NCBI GenBank assembly: GCA_006503475.1
Contig: RSEH01000197.1
Coordinates: forward strand, 1-64,000
Reading direction: 5' to 3'
DNA length: 64,000 nt
Source of the DNA: Stentor roeselii
Taxonomy: Eukaryota > Ciliophora > Heterotrichea > Heterotrichida > Stentoridae
The notes under the pieces were generated by a model. It made no database searches. It was not told the origin of the DNA and saw only the letters and a list, made by a program, of their open reading frames with translations. The position numbers and the translations under genes are program-made. Shown piece after piece: positions 1 through 9,332 of this stretch; positions within the stretch are counted from its first letter, which is position 1, and each line of letters opens with the position of its first letter.

Positions 1-69
1 AAATAGCCGATTAGATTATCTTCTTTCTACCAGTGGATTTAATTCTAAAAATTCCTACCTTAAATTATT

Positions 70-1176
70 TTAACAATTTTTTGTTTTTATGTATTCCTCT
101 ATGTAGTCCCTGTAAAAAGTATTCATTCTAAAGACCTCACGATTCACCTCTCTAACATCATCAGCATTTTCAAGTACCTTCAAATAATCAATCAAATTGA
201 AAAGTTCCCTATCAAAAGGGTCATCATGCCAGCTAATAATAGGAATTCCATTTTCCAACTGATAAGCAAAAGAATAAGCAGCATTATCAACAATGATTAA
301 ATTTTTCATTTTCCTATTCCTCAAAATCCTAAGATCCTTAACATGCATATTCCTCATCATAATACAATTTTCCCGATAAAGCCTATAATGAATAAGTTCT
401 CTTTTCGGATCCAAATGATCTAAAACCGCATCAGCATAACACTGATGACTAGCAGTAAAAACAATAACCTCAAATTTCTTAGCAGCTTCAACAAGACACT
501 CCCTAGCAAAAGGTCTAACATTGACTCCAGCAGTGACCGTCTCTCCATTAGGAAAAACAATAGAAACATTGATATCAGCCTGTAAGTTCTGATCATCAAG
601 ACAATGAACAAGTGTTTCATCCAAGTCAAAAACAAGAGTTTTTTTCTTTTCAAATCCAATTTTTCTTGGAATTTTTACTTTTTTCTGTTGAAGTTGGAGA
701 AGGTCAACAGGTGGAAGTTTTCGAATGAACTTCAAAGCTTGAAAGGTATGAAAAAGATGTTCTTTGTAAAGATGTTCGCTTTTTTTTGAGACCTTTGAAC
801 GTTTCTTCACTTGTGTTACAATAGAGGATAAAGAGTCTGTACTTGCTGAAGTCACTGAGTGGTCCTGTCCTCGCGTTGAAAGAGAATTTGACTTAGGACT
901 GAACGTGTAAGGCACCAGATGAGCTTCTGTCTGGGGTTTAGGAAGACTTGGCTTCGCCTTCTTTGAAACTTGTTGGCTTAAGTTGTTTAGTTGAACCACT
1001 TGACTCACTGGAGAGACTTCCCAGTTCAGGCAGTGCTTTGACTTGCTGTACTTACTAGAAGGCGAGTTGATCAGGTACTGTGAGTTTAGTTGAGTGTCAG
1101 GAATGCATTCTAAAGCGTTTCTCACAGTTTTTTCTCCTTGGCTTGCAGAGTTGTTCCTTCTTTGGGACTGAGCCAT
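70..1176 (-). CDS. SCP/FCP1-type phosphatase domain protein
   Basis: This 368-residue protein has an NLI-interacting-factor/FCP1 homology domain in its C-terminal half (about residues 178-345). The signature DLDETLVH (D184, D186) gives the aspartyl nucleophile and general acid of the HAD phosphatases, and downstream NLIIVDN and WHDD motifs fit the family. By family it should remove phosphate from Ser/Thr residues, classically the RNA polymerase II C-terminal domain; the real substrate is unknown. The N-terminal 175 residues are Ser/Gln/Lys-rich and probably disordered. I chose the ATG at 1176 because the frame's upstream extension to 1308 runs into the end of the TIM50 gene; from 1176 there is a 40-bp spacer. 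Its neighbour TIM50 has the same fold. Confidence is high for the domain and low for the substrate. Confidence 0.88.
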   Translation of the reverse strand: MAQSQRRNNSASQGEKTVRNALECIPDTQLNSQYLINSPSSKYSKSKHCLNWEVSPVSQVVQLNNLSQQVSKKAKPSLPKPQTEAHLVPYTFSPKSNSLSTRGQDHSVTSASTDSLSSIVTQVKKRSKVSKKSEHLYKEHLFHTFQALKFIRKLPPVDLLQLQQKKVKIPRKIGFEKKKTLVFDLDETLVHCLDDQNLQADINVSIVFPNGETVTAGVNVRPFARECLVEAAKKFEVIVFTASHQCYADAVLDHLDPKRELIHYRLYRENCIMMRNMHVKDLRILRNRKMKNLIIVDNAAYSFAYQLENGIPIISWHDDPFDRELFNLIDYLKVLENADDVREVNREVFRMNTFYRDYIEEYIKTKNC

Positions 1177-1216
1177 TTTAATTTGAACCTCAACGACATG
1201 GAATTTAAAACTACTT

Positions 1217-2236
1217 TCAATTAACTGGGGGCTTTGGAGTTGATCCTGTGAGTGGCTCAGTCTCTTGAGAGGTATTTGGCCTTTTAGTGAGAAACCTGTT
1301 GAATCCACTTTGCTGTTGCTTTAAAAGACCGTCTCTTATCTTTTCAAGTCTTTCTAAGTACTTTTTGCCAGTTTCTACATGGCCGTACTTTTCGATTTCT
1401 TTTCTTACGTCAGGGATTTTGTCTTTCACTAAATGTTCTAAAAAGGGAAGAAGCTCGATCAATGCTCTGTCGTTTTCTGTTCCTTGAAACTCTGGGAGTA
1501 AAATCGCGTTTTCTGGGTGAAGTTTTACCATCTTTGGGTTCTTATCTACAATCACTACGTTTTTCAGGTCGCGGTTTAGGTATTTTAAGTCTTTTGTGAG
1601 TTCTCTGTCTCGGTAGCTTAGACATTCTCTTCCCATGCGAGCCTGGAATATGCGGTGGTTTGGGTCGAGTGATTCTGTGAGTTGAGTCATGAACATGGTT
1701 TCTTCTTCGCATAGAATGACAACTTCATACATTTGAGACACCTTATTCAAGAATTCCGTCAGTCCTGGCCTTTTCATGATTACAAAGCCTTTACCGAAGA
1801 TGTATTCCGATGACAAAAGAGTTCCCTTTAAGTCTAAAACCAAAGTTTTTGGTTGCATGTATCCTGGAGGCAGTTTTGGCAGGTCTGGAAGAAGTTTATC
1901 AAGTGGAGGGTCCATGAACAGAGACTTGAATCCAATGATTGTTTCATCCACATTTTTAACGAAGGACACAACTTGGGGGTGGATCAGTGGCTCAGAGTTT
2001 AAGTCCTTTGAGTTTTTATATTGATAATACGTGTAAGCGAATATGCCAATTCCACTATAGGAAATTATTTGCCATAGACGGCGCAAAGCTCTCCGAAGAG
2101 GAGTGTTTGACTTTGGCACATGAGCTGATTCAATATTCTCAAAAAACATGTCGTCGTCTGATTCGTCGAGTTTTTTCTTATGTTGCGAAGAAAAGCTTCG
2201 AAAAGCCGAAAGCAGGCGAGACCTATAGAGAAGCAT
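1217..2236 (-). CDS. TIM50: Mitochondrial import inner membrane translocase subunit TIM50
   Basis: The 339-residue protein starts with an Arg/Ser-rich amphipathic segment (MLLYRSRLLSAFRSFSSQ) that looks like a mitochondrial presequence. An acidic stretch follows, then one membrane span (about residues 52-70) and an NLI/FCP1-like domain (about 130-270). TIM50 is the presequence receptor of the TIM23 complex, with its domain in the intermembrane space. The phosphatase signature is degenerate (LVLDLKGTLL, the second Asp replaced by Lys), which fits the non-catalytic role of TIM50. The stop is TGA at 1217-1219, which supports a standard code. The start lies 73 bp from the divergent dehydrogenase start. 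A fragment of this 5' end was copied downstream (3535-3702). Confidence 0.88.
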   Translation of the reverse strand: MLLYRSRLLSAFRSFSSQHKKKLDESDDDMFFENIESAHVPKSNTPLRRALRRLWQIISYSGIGIFAYTYYQYKNSKDLNSEPLIHPQVVSFVKNVDETIIGFKSLFMDPPLDKLLPDLPKLPPGYMQPKTLVLDLKGTLLSSEYIFGKGFVIMKRPGLTEFLNKVSQMYEVVILCEEETMFMTQLTESLDPNHRIFQARMGRECLSYRDRELTKDLKYLNRDLKNVVIVDKNPKMVKLHPENAILLPEFQGTENDRALIELLPFLEHLVKDKIPDVRKEIEKYGHVETGKKYLERLEKIRDGLLKQQQSGFNRFLTKRPNTSQETEPLTGSTPKPPVN

Positions 2237-2309
2237 TATTTATTATTTATTGGAAATCGATGAATTGTATGGCATCTCGATTTCATTCATCAAATGACGA
2301 GTTATAATA
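2237..2309. promoter_or_regulatory. Short divergent promoter region TIM50 / SDR copy A
   Basis: Only 73 bp separate the TIM50 ATG (minus strand) from the ATG of the first short-chain dehydrogenase (plus strand), so both promoters must sit here or inside the coding regions. The same spacer with small changes lies at 3703-3774 upstream of the second dehydrogenase. That is the reason to think the duplicated gene kept its promoter. No defined box is recognisable. Confidence 0.5.
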
Positions 2310-3191
2310 ATGATTTTATGGATTCTTATTGTCCTAGCTTTACTTTTTTTACTCAGAATGGCTTGGAAGCGCTTTAGACCCATTTCGTTCAAGGGTAAGA
2401 CCATCTGGATTACTGGAGCTTCTTCTGGAATAGGAGAAGGACTGGCTAAAGAATTCCACTCTTTAGGAGCTTTTGTCATTTTATCAGGAAGAAACGAGGC
2501 AGAATTATTAAGAGTTCATTCTTTAATGCCCAACTCGATGATTTTTCCACTTGACTTATCTGACTCTTCGAAAGTTATAGAAAGGGCGCAGGACTTATTA
2601 TCCAAGCACAAAGTCGATATATTAATCAACAATGCAGGAGTGAGTCAAAGATCCTTCTTCATCCTTAACCTAGAAAACATCCGCCCAGAGCGTATGTTGA
2701 TAGAAGTAAACTATCTAAGCGTGATTGCTCTAACAAAAGCATTCGTTAAACACCTTTCAGGCCGAAGAGGAACAGTAGTATTAGTCTCAAGCATGGCAGG
2801 TCTCCTGCCCTCCATCGGTGCATCAGGTTACGCAGGTAGTAAAAGCGGAATAATCAATTATTTTCAAGCTATGAGCGCTGAACTCCGTGATTTAGGAGTG
2901 TCAGTCGTCAATCTCGCCCCAGCGTTCATCGATACTCGACTCACTCTAAATGCCTTGAATGAAAAAGGAGAAAAATTAGGAATCCTAGACCAGAGAAACG
3001 CCGGCGGCATCAAATGCCATGACTTAGCAAAAATCGCTACCAGGAGGATTTTTAATGGAGAAAAAGAAATTATCATCACTCAAAACTTTCTATATCTACC
3101 TTTTTTCGTTAAGTCAGTCGCTCCTCGAATAAGCACCTGGATTGTGAAAAATTTGATGAAGAAAAAGGCAGAAAACGTAGGTAAAAAATAA
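2310..3191 (+). CDS. Membrane-anchored short-chain dehydrogenase/reductase, copy A (DHRS7-like)
   Basis: The 293-residue protein has one N-terminal membrane segment (residues 2-18) and a classical SDR Rossmann domain: TGASSGIG (35-42) for NAD(P) binding, NNAG (107-110), and catalytic S161, Y174 and K178 (YAGSK). The layout resembles the ER-anchored DHRS7 branch, which reduces steroids, retinals or other carbonyls; the substrate here is unknown. It is the left member of a tandem pair. Unlike copy B, the usual PG motif after the active site reads PA (APAFIDT), which may alter cofactor or loop geometry. The start ATG at 2310 is supported because the sequence upstream and the start are both conserved in copy B. 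Confidence 0.88.
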   Translation: MILWILIVLALLFLLRMAWKRFRPISFKGKTIWITGASSGIGEGLAKEFHSLGAFVILSGRNEAELLRVHSLMPNSMIFPLDLSDSSKVIERAQDLLSKHKVDILINNAGVSQRSFFILNLENIRPERMLIEVNYLSVIALTKAFVKHLSGRRGTVVLVSSMAGLLPSIGASGYAGSKSGIINYFQAMSAELRDLGVSVVNLAPAFIDTRLTLNALNEKGEKLGILDQRNAGGIKCHDLAKIATRRIFNGEKEIIITQNFLYLPFFVKSVAPRISTWIVKNLMKKKAENVGKK

Positions 3192-3534
3192 AATTTATTA
3201 TAAAGTAGAAAATGTTGAGTAAATCAACTAGGTTTTTTCAATAAAGAAGTTTGGACAAGCATGGTCGATTTTCTTAATTGAAGCTGAGAAAGAGTGGTCG
3301 AAATTGATAATATTTACTTATAGAAAATTTAATAATGTATAAATATTGTCAATGATATTTTTTTTATTTGGTGGATTAGTTAAGATGTTTGATATATCTT
3401 CATCAATGTTTTAATATTAGATAGAGCATGTTGAAAAGAGAAAGATATTTATGGTAATAATCTGGCTTTGCATTCAGAGATCTCGATAACCTTTTGGCAA
3501 AGCTTACTGGTTTCGAGTAGATGGTAGGACAGAT

Positions 3535-3702
3535 TCAGGCCCCGACTATCCTAACACATGCAAGAGCAGTGTTTGACTTTAGCACATGAGCTGATTCAAT
3601 ATTCTCAAAAAACATGTCATCGTCTGATTCGTCGAGTTTTTTCTTATTTTGCGAAGAAACACTTCGGAAAGTCGAAAGCAGGCGAGACCTATAGAAAAGC
3701 AT
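3535..3702 (-). pseudogene. Truncated 5' copy of TIM50
   Basis: Reading leftwards from the ATG at 3702 gives a 55-residue product that begins MLFYRSRLLSTFRS and closely matches the first 45 or so residues of TIM50 (presequence plus acidic stretch, including the shared LDESDDDMFFENIESAHV). After the SNT residues the match stops at the duplication breakpoint, and the frame runs through unrelated sequence to TGA at 3535-3537. The membrane span and the whole receptor domain are missing. It is a by-product of duplicating the dehydrogenase together with its divergent promoter. It could still be transcribed and would encode a short protein with a mitochondrial presequence. Confidence 0.8.
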
Positions 3703-4935
3703 TATTTATTATTTATGGAAATCGATGAATTGTATGGCATCTTAATTTCCTTCATCAAATGGAAAGTTATAATAATGATTTTATGGATTCTTATTGTCCT
3801 AGCTTTACTTTTATTACTCAGAATGGCTTGGAAGCGCTTGAGACCCATTTCGTTCAAGGGTAAGACCATTTGGATCACTGGAGCTTCTTCTGGAATAGGA
3901 GAAGGATTGGCTAAAGAATTCCACTCTTTAGGAGCTTTTGTCATTTTATCAGGAAGAAACGAGGCAGAATTATTAAGAGTTCATTCTTTAATGCCCAACT
4001 CGATGATTTTTTCATTTGACTTATCTGACTCTTCGAAAGTTATAGAAAGGGCGCAGGTGTTACTATCCAATCAAAGAGTCGACATATTAATCAACAATGC
4101 AGGAGTGAGTCAAAGATCCTTCTTCATCCGTAACCTAGAAACCATCCGCCCAGAGCGTACCTTGATGGAAGTGAACTATTTAAGCGTGATTGCTCTAACA
4201 AAAGCATTCGTTAAACACCTTTCAGGCCGAAGAGGAACAGTAGCAGTAGTCTCAAGCACAGCAGGTCTTCTGCCCTCCATCGGCTCATCAGGCTATTCAG
4301 GTAGCAAAAGCGGAATAATCAATTATTTTCAAGCAATGAGCGCAGAACTCCGTGATTTGGGCGTGTCAGTCGTCAATCTCGCCCCAGGGTACACCGACAC
4401 TCGACTCTCTCTAAATGCTTTGAATGAAAAAGGAGAAAAATCAGGATTTTATGACTCGAGAAATGCAAACGGCATCAAATGTCAGGACTTCGCAAAAATC
4501 GCTGCTAGGAGGATTTTTAATGGAGATAAAGAAATTATCATCACTCAAACTTTGGACTTTCTGCCTTATTTTGTTTTAAAGTCAGTTGCTCCTAGAGTAA
4601 GCACTTGGATCGTGAAGAAATTGATGAAGACAAACGCAGAAAATATTATTAAAAAAAGAAATTAAATTTTAAAGTTAAGGATTTTCAGTGGAAAGTAGGA
4701 AAATTTGGTAGAAAAAGGATTTTTTAGGGTAGGAGGATTAACTATTGCTTGATTTTCTTTGGTTGAAGATGTGAAAGGGTGATTGGACTTTATGATTTTT
4801 TATATGATGTACAATGATGTTTAACTATTTGTTAATGATAGTTTTTTAAACTGGTGGATTAGTTAATTTTTTCGATAAATCATTATCACTGTTTTATATT
4901 AGATATTGCATGGAGAAAATACAAAGATGCTCATG
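3571..4935 (+). repeat. Tandem duplication, unit B
   Basis: This is the second copy of the 2110-3450 unit: a truncated TIM50 start, the promoter spacer, the second dehydrogenase and the homologous 3' flank (compare GGTGGATTAGTTAA near 3371 and 4853). The two units are separated by about 120 bp of unrelated sequence. The left edge is precise at about 3571 and the right edge approximate. Confidence 0.8.
3775..4665 (+). CDS. Membrane-anchored short-chain dehydrogenase/reductase, copy B (DHRS7-like)
   Basis: This 296-residue tandem paralogue of the gene at 2310 keeps the N-terminal membrane anchor, TGASSGIG, NNAG and the Ser-Tyr-Lys catalytic residues (YSGSK). It also has the canonical PG motif (APGYTDT) that copy A has lost. 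The frame is open further upstream to 3649, but that part overlaps the copied promoter and TIM50 remnant. Homology with copy A places the start at the ATG at 3775. Most changes between the copies are conservative, so both enzymes are probably functional; the difference at the PG motif and in the C-terminal loop may mean different substrates. Confidence 0.88.
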   Translation: MILWILIVLALLLLLRMAWKRLRPISFKGKTIWITGASSGIGEGLAKEFHSLGAFVILSGRNEAELLRVHSLMPNSMIFSFDLSDSSKVIERAQVLLSNQRVDILINNAGVSQRSFFIRNLETIRPERTLMEVNYLSVIALTKAFVKHLSGRRGTVAVVSSTAGLLPSIGSSGYSGSKSGIINYFQAMSAELRDLGVSVVNLAPGYTDTRLSLNALNEKGEKSGFYDSRNANGIKCQDFAKIAARRIFNGDKEIIITQTLDFLPYFVLKSVAPRVSTWIVKKLMKTNAENIIKKRN

Positions 4936-5229
4936 TTTGTAATTTGGTTTAGACCAGCTTTTAATCTCTATGAGCGCCCAAAGTCTAATCACTGAAATCT
5001 CTAAAAAACCAACCTCTTCACAAACGTTTAAATTCCTGCTAATATACTAAAAATCAAGCTAATTCAACCTCTTAACTAATCAAAATAAAATTAATCAAAC
5101 AATTCCATGTAAAAAAATCAATAAAAACCTTTACCCCAATCTAAAAACTCCATCAAAACATCCACTGATAAAATAACTCTTCAAAAGAAACCCAACTAAT
5201 CTCAGAAGAATTATTCTAGTTTATCTACT
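4666..5229. other. Intergenic region, no gene seen
   Basis: The first 270 bp are the 3' flank of dehydrogenase copy B, homologous to the flank of copy A. The rest is AT-rich and G-poor on the plus strand up to the end of the secreted-protein gene. I see no open frame, tRNA or repeat. Confidence 0.5.
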
Positions 5230-5754
5230 CTAAATCGCTAGATTCGATGAAAAGACCAACTTGTACAATATTCCTCCAGGATTTCTCTGAGCATCAAAAG
5301 TCCACCCATAGTTCCTGACATTGATTTTCAGCACATTGAGTCCAGGTTCAAGTGAAGTGGTCACATCACAGACCTGCTGAGTGAAAAGGGTGAAAGTGTT
5401 GACAGTGGCACATGCGACTTTGATTCCATTGACATAAGCATCGAAATAGTCGTCATTTGCGATGTAAAGGACTCCTTTGGTCGGTACTCCTCCAATGAAA
5501 AAGTGCTTCGTGAAGTCAACGGTTTGAGTTGTTTGAGGAGAAGTCGCGAAATTAGTCTCCCAGATCCAAGTCGCCCCTGGAATGTTCGCTGTCCATAAAG
5601 GGTGAACGTATGATGCCACACAAGCCCCTACTCGTGATGGACCTTTGCAGTGAGTGGTCACATCACTTACTATCTCTTGGGTCAGGAAGACTACGTCAGC
5701 ACTTGAAATCGAAAGAACCACGCTTAAGAACAATAACTGAGACATAAGTTTCAT
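5230..5754 (-). CDS. Secreted protein with galactose-binding-like beta-sandwich
   Basis: The 174-residue protein has a clear signal peptide (about residues 1-19, ending SISSA) and no membrane anchor. The body resembles the jelly-roll/galactose-binding-like modules that precede glycosidase domains: an early ATWIW segment, a FTKHFFIGG strand, the LYIANDDYFDAYVNG hairpin (compare the common ADDxYxxYVNG pattern) and a late GLNVLKINVRN strand. It has several Cys residues that could form disulphides. It is probably a lumenal or extracellular carbohydrate-binding protein; no catalytic residues are evident. The fold assignment rests on pattern recognition. Confidence 0.7.
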   Translation of the reverse strand: MKLMSQLLFLSVVLSISSADVVFLTQEIVSDVTTHCKGPSRVGACVASYVHPLWTANIPGATWIWETNFATSPQTTQTVDFTKHFFIGGVPTKGVLYIANDDYFDAYVNGIKVACATVNTFTLFTQQVCDVTTSLEPGLNVLKINVRNYGWTFDAQRNPGGILYKLVFSSNLAI

Positions 5755-7008
5755 TTAATTATATCAGAAACTTTTGTTGTTAAATAAGGGAGATTTAAGG
5801 TTTATGGTTTTTGGGGGAGAGATATGGGAATTTAAATATTTTGGTTGGAATGTGGAAGAGAATGAGGTTTTGGTATGGTATGGAAATGGATGAAGGAATT
5901 AGATTTAAATTTCAGGGGGTTTGGAATTATGGGAGATCTGTGGAAATTTAATATTGTTTGAAAATTTATAATTATGGAAATAATGGGTTATCGATAAGGT
6001 GAATTATTGGGTTTATGATTAAGGTTGAATTTCTAGATATTTCATTCACTTTAGTAATTCTATATTTAAATATTCAAAAAAATTTTCTTATTTCTATTTG
6101 ATAAGAGATGAAATATCTTTAGATATTATCCTTATCTCAGATTGTAGATGGCATGATTTTCACTTTAGTGGATTATCATAGCCCTAAATCGCGAGCATCT
6201 ATGAACTTTAGTTTAAATAGTTTTTCTTCTAAGGTTAAATTAAGTCTTTTATTCTATTCTAACAGAAAAATAATAATTAAAGTATTCGTCCACCTTAAAT
6301 GGCTATATTAAGGTCATGAACTTGCAAATATATCATTAGGTTAGCATAAAAACTTTAATTATTGGAAGATTCAAATATCCTAATTTGCAATTATAAGAAA
6401 TTTCTTGACCGATACTCTAATTAAGAAATGTTTGGAAAAGATTTTGGTGGACTTTTATTAGATTCTCTGAAAATTTCTTTTCCCAAATACTATTACCTAA
6501 ATACTTGCACTTCATAATAGTATTCATAAGAAGTGATGCGGGATGTAGTGCAAGAAAAATTCTATAATTAGTGGTGAAGTTATAAGATTTTATTGTTATG
6601 ATTATTAATTTTCAATTTCAATCAAACTTTGAAAACACTAATCAAGATTAGCTGTATATAAGAGTAGTAATTTTTTTAGGTATGAGTCTATATAGGGTAG
6701 AATTAAAAGACTTTAAATTTGAAAAGTAGAGGAAATGATTTAGATTTTGCCACATAGTGTGAATGGTGCTTTTAAAATTTGTAGAAGTTAAAGTGTTCGA
6801 AGTTGATACTGGCTTTATTCTTTATTATATTTATATAAGTTAAATATAACCACTCTAAAACAATTTCTCTTCTAATAAACTTATTACCCCCTAACTAAAT
6901 CATAACCCAAGACAAAAAAATTCTAATCAACCTAAAAGAAAAAATAATATTTATATCATGCAAAATCTCACTATCACTAACTCTAAAAACTAAATCCCAC
7001 AACCTCCT
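5755..7008. other. Long AT-rich intergenic region
   Basis: These 1.25 kb separate the 5' end of the secreted-protein gene from the 3' end of the phosphodiesterase gene. They have many short A/T runs and no convincing open frame, tRNA or recognisable mobile element. By the standards of this window this is a large gap, so it could hold an RNA gene I cannot recognise. Confidence 0.4.
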
Positions 7009-9075
7009 CTAATTAGGAGAAATAACAACAAAAGGCGTAATCGATCTTTTAATCCCTCCAGCTTTTTCCATTAATTCAAGATACTCCTTCTGTTTAATTT
7101 CCTGTTGTTTCTTAATCATAACAGTCTGATTTTTCGAAAGACTTCTCCTATCACTCCAAAAGCTTTTATTCTTTTTAATCTGCGCGACACAATGAAGATC
7201 AATTTCCCCAGATCTAAGAATAGAAGACATTGCAATATAAACCGGTAAAACAACATTTTGCAAAAACCCAGCTTGAGACTTAGAAATATCCGTGGCTTCC
7301 CTATCACAATACATAGAAACCGGCATTCCCAGTTCTTTTTCTCTATCACCCTGATCGAAAAACTCCTGAATAAGCAGGCCGCACCATTTATTATGAGTTT
7401 CGATGTCTTTAGCGGCATGACCCAAGTCCGCACACTTAATTCCAAGTTTAAATATATCAAGTTTCACTTCTCCTTCATTCAGATCGTAAGGCTGGAGACT
7501 GTTGGTGTACTTCGCTTTTGCAACTCCTAAAATTTCGAAGTGCTTTTGCATGTCAGTTGATAAAATCATTTCTATTATTATTTTTCGCACTGAAAACCAG
7601 TTGTCGTTGTGTAAATGAGCGAAAATGTTGGAATCTTGACATTGTAGGATCTCGAATAGCACTGCGGAATGCATCATCTCTTGAACACTTATGTCGTTGT
7701 AACGCAAGGATATTGGGTCTTTGCTTAGGATTAGGAAACGGTTTGATTTTCCTTTGTGACCTGCGTCGTGAGCCATGCAAGCTAATACGCAGGAAAATAA
7801 CTCGAGAGAATTCATTTTTTTTATGAAACCTGATGCGTTTATGAAGTAGAGAAATGAACACATCATGTCTGCTGCGTGGCAGGAGTTGTGGTAAGGGTTC
7901 GGCAAATAAGACTCTTCCAATTTTCCAAGAAACGCCAAAAAAGTTTCTTCCAAAATTTTATAAGTTTTATCAAAGTTATACTTCCTGAACACATACTCTC
8001 CACAGACCTGCAAAGGTTTATACCCAGAGCAATCATTAACAAAAAACATATTAAAATTCCATTCACTTCCAATTTGCTTCAAAACGCCTCCAAGGTCCGT
8101 AGTTCCATAAAAAACATTCATATTTTCCTTGACATCATCACTATCATTCATACTTGAGTAAATACTTTTATCAGAGAAGCTTTGTTCAATAAAAATCTTG
8201 TCCTGTTCATTCATTCCACGAGTGATATTTTCCAAGTTAGTCGAGTAGATATTAGGAGTGTTTCTCAAAGTATCAACAGCAGAATTAAGAATTGAAAACG
8301 ACTTACGAGCGAAGACTTCACAGTTATGACAATTAATCATTTCTTCGAACTCGTCTAAGACATTTGTAAGCATTTTCATCACATTTTCAATTGGAGTACT
8401 GTCTTCGTTTTCCTTTTCGATTTTGTAAATGTCTTGAATTTTGTAGTTTAAGGATTTCCTTAGAGACTTGAAGGGAATAAGAGAGAGAAAGAAGAGAGTT
8501 TGAAGCAAAGTTACTTCGTAACTTTGTAGCCCGGCCATATTGAGTGAAAAGGAAACGAGTCCGAAGAGGGTGTTAAGGCAGATGACTAGTCTCAGGTGCG
8601 TGTTGTAAATAAAAATCGTTTGTTTTGAAAGAGCCATCAAGTAAAAGATACTCGGAATCAGTGATTTTTGATTTTTTGAACAAAAAGTGCTCAAAATGTT
8701 CAGATCTGTGAGCAACAATACTAAACAACAGAGTCCATAAAGAAATAACTGAATCATCATGTTTTTAGTTTGATGTAGTTTCTTTTTTTTTAAATAGAAC
8801 TTGAAAAAGATTTGAATGATGATTGTCACTAAAGAAGGAACTAATGAAAAAAATAGTAGAGAAGAACATTTGTCGTGTAAGAAATATGTTATAATAGTAC
8901 AGGCTGAATTTATGCAAAGAACTAAAATGTTGTAGTTAAATATCGAATCGTTTAAACGTTTAGGATTTTTTGAGAGAGTTGTCAGATTTTCTGAGTTTTC
9001 AGGATTTTCTTCTGGTTTTTGTTTTTGGGGGATTTTTAGGATCTTTTGGCCGACTATTAGAGTGCTTTCTTGCAT
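7009..9075 (-). CDS. Membrane cyclic-nucleotide phosphodiesterase (PDEase I family)
   Basis: This 688-residue protein hydrolyses cAMP and/or cGMP by family membership. The N-terminal 210 residues or so hold about six hydrophobic spans, so it is membrane-bound. The catalytic domain (about 350-660) has the class I motifs HNSCHAADM and MAHDAGHKGKSNRF, giving the metal-binding His/Asp residues, and a later KCADLGHA motif with the third metal Asp. The segment ending SQAGFLQNVVLP matches the conserved QxxF purine clamp. Cyclic-nucleotide specificity cannot be read. Ciliates are known for multi-pass membrane cyclases and phosphodiesterases in ciliary signalling. The frame appears uninterrupted. Confidence 0.93.
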   Translation of the reverse strand: MQESTLIVGQKILKIPQKQKPEENPENSENLTTLSKNPKRLNDSIFNYNILVLCINSACTIITYFLHDKCSSLLFFSLVPSLVTIIIQIFFKFYLKKKKLHQTKNMMIQLFLYGLCCLVLLLTDLNILSTFCSKNQKSLIPSIFYLMALSKQTIFIYNTHLRLVICLNTLFGLVSFSLNMAGLQSYEVTLLQTLFFLSLIPFKSLRKSLNYKIQDIYKIEKENEDSTPIENVMKMLTNVLDEFEEMINCHNCEVFARKSFSILNSAVDTLRNTPNIYSTNLENITRGMNEQDKIFIEQSFSDKSIYSSMNDSDDVKENMNVFYGTTDLGGVLKQIGSEWNFNMFFVNDCSGYKPLQVCGEYVFRKYNFDKTYKILEETFLAFLGKLEESYLPNPYHNSCHAADMMCSFLYFINASGFIKKMNSLELFSCVLACMAHDAGHKGKSNRFLILSKDPISLRYNDISVQEMMHSAVLFEILQCQDSNIFAHLHNDNWFSVRKIIIEMILSTDMQKHFEILGVAKAKYTNSLQPYDLNEGEVKLDIFKLGIKCADLGHAAKDIETHNKWCGLLIQEFFDQGDREKELGMPVSMYCDREATDISKSQAGFLQNVVLPVYIAMSSILRSGEIDLHCVAQIKKNKSFWSDRRSLSKNQTVMIKKQQEIKQKEYLELMEKAGGIKRSITPFVVISPN

Positions 9076-9332
9076 TTATTATAGCCTATTAAGAGCTTTC
9101 TCAGATGATTATTTTCACAATTTCAATGTCATCCTAGTATTATTAAAATTTAGTGAATCAGGTAAAATTTAGAGAATTCAGATGATTTCTTATCGGGATT
9201 AACAATGGAGTGGCTTCCAGAATAGGAATATTTAATAAATAATATTTAAATACTTTTAGTAAAATTTACAAAATTAATGTATTCACTTCTTTTTCTATCA
9301 TTTGTAAGAATTTATATGTTTATGTCCTAAAC

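Larger units (their letters stand above)
2110..3450 (+). repeat. Tandem duplication, unit A
   Basis: This unit includes the first 45 codons or so of TIM50 (minus strand), the divergent promoter, the whole first dehydrogenase gene and some 250 bp of 3' flank. It matches 3571-4935 base for base over long stretches, with scattered substitutions. The left breakpoint is sharp: the shared text begins at AGTGTTTGAC. The right edge fades in the AT-rich flank around GGTGGATTAGTTAA and ATATTAGATA, so the end given is approximate. Confidence 0.8.

Noticed and set aside
1211-1225. GTTAATTGAAAGTAG spanning the TIM50 stop
   Set aside because: It has A at 10 but a purine at 9, and would only swap the last residues for a single Phe. 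No homology supports it.
1177-1308. Upstream extension of the SCP-like phosphatase
   Set aside because: It overlaps the end of TIM50, and an ATG at 1176 follows the TIM50 stop; the extra residues have no family support.
3649-3774. Upstream extension of dehydrogenase copy B
   Set aside because: Homology with copy A places the start at 3775; the extension reads through the copied promoter and TIM50 remnant.
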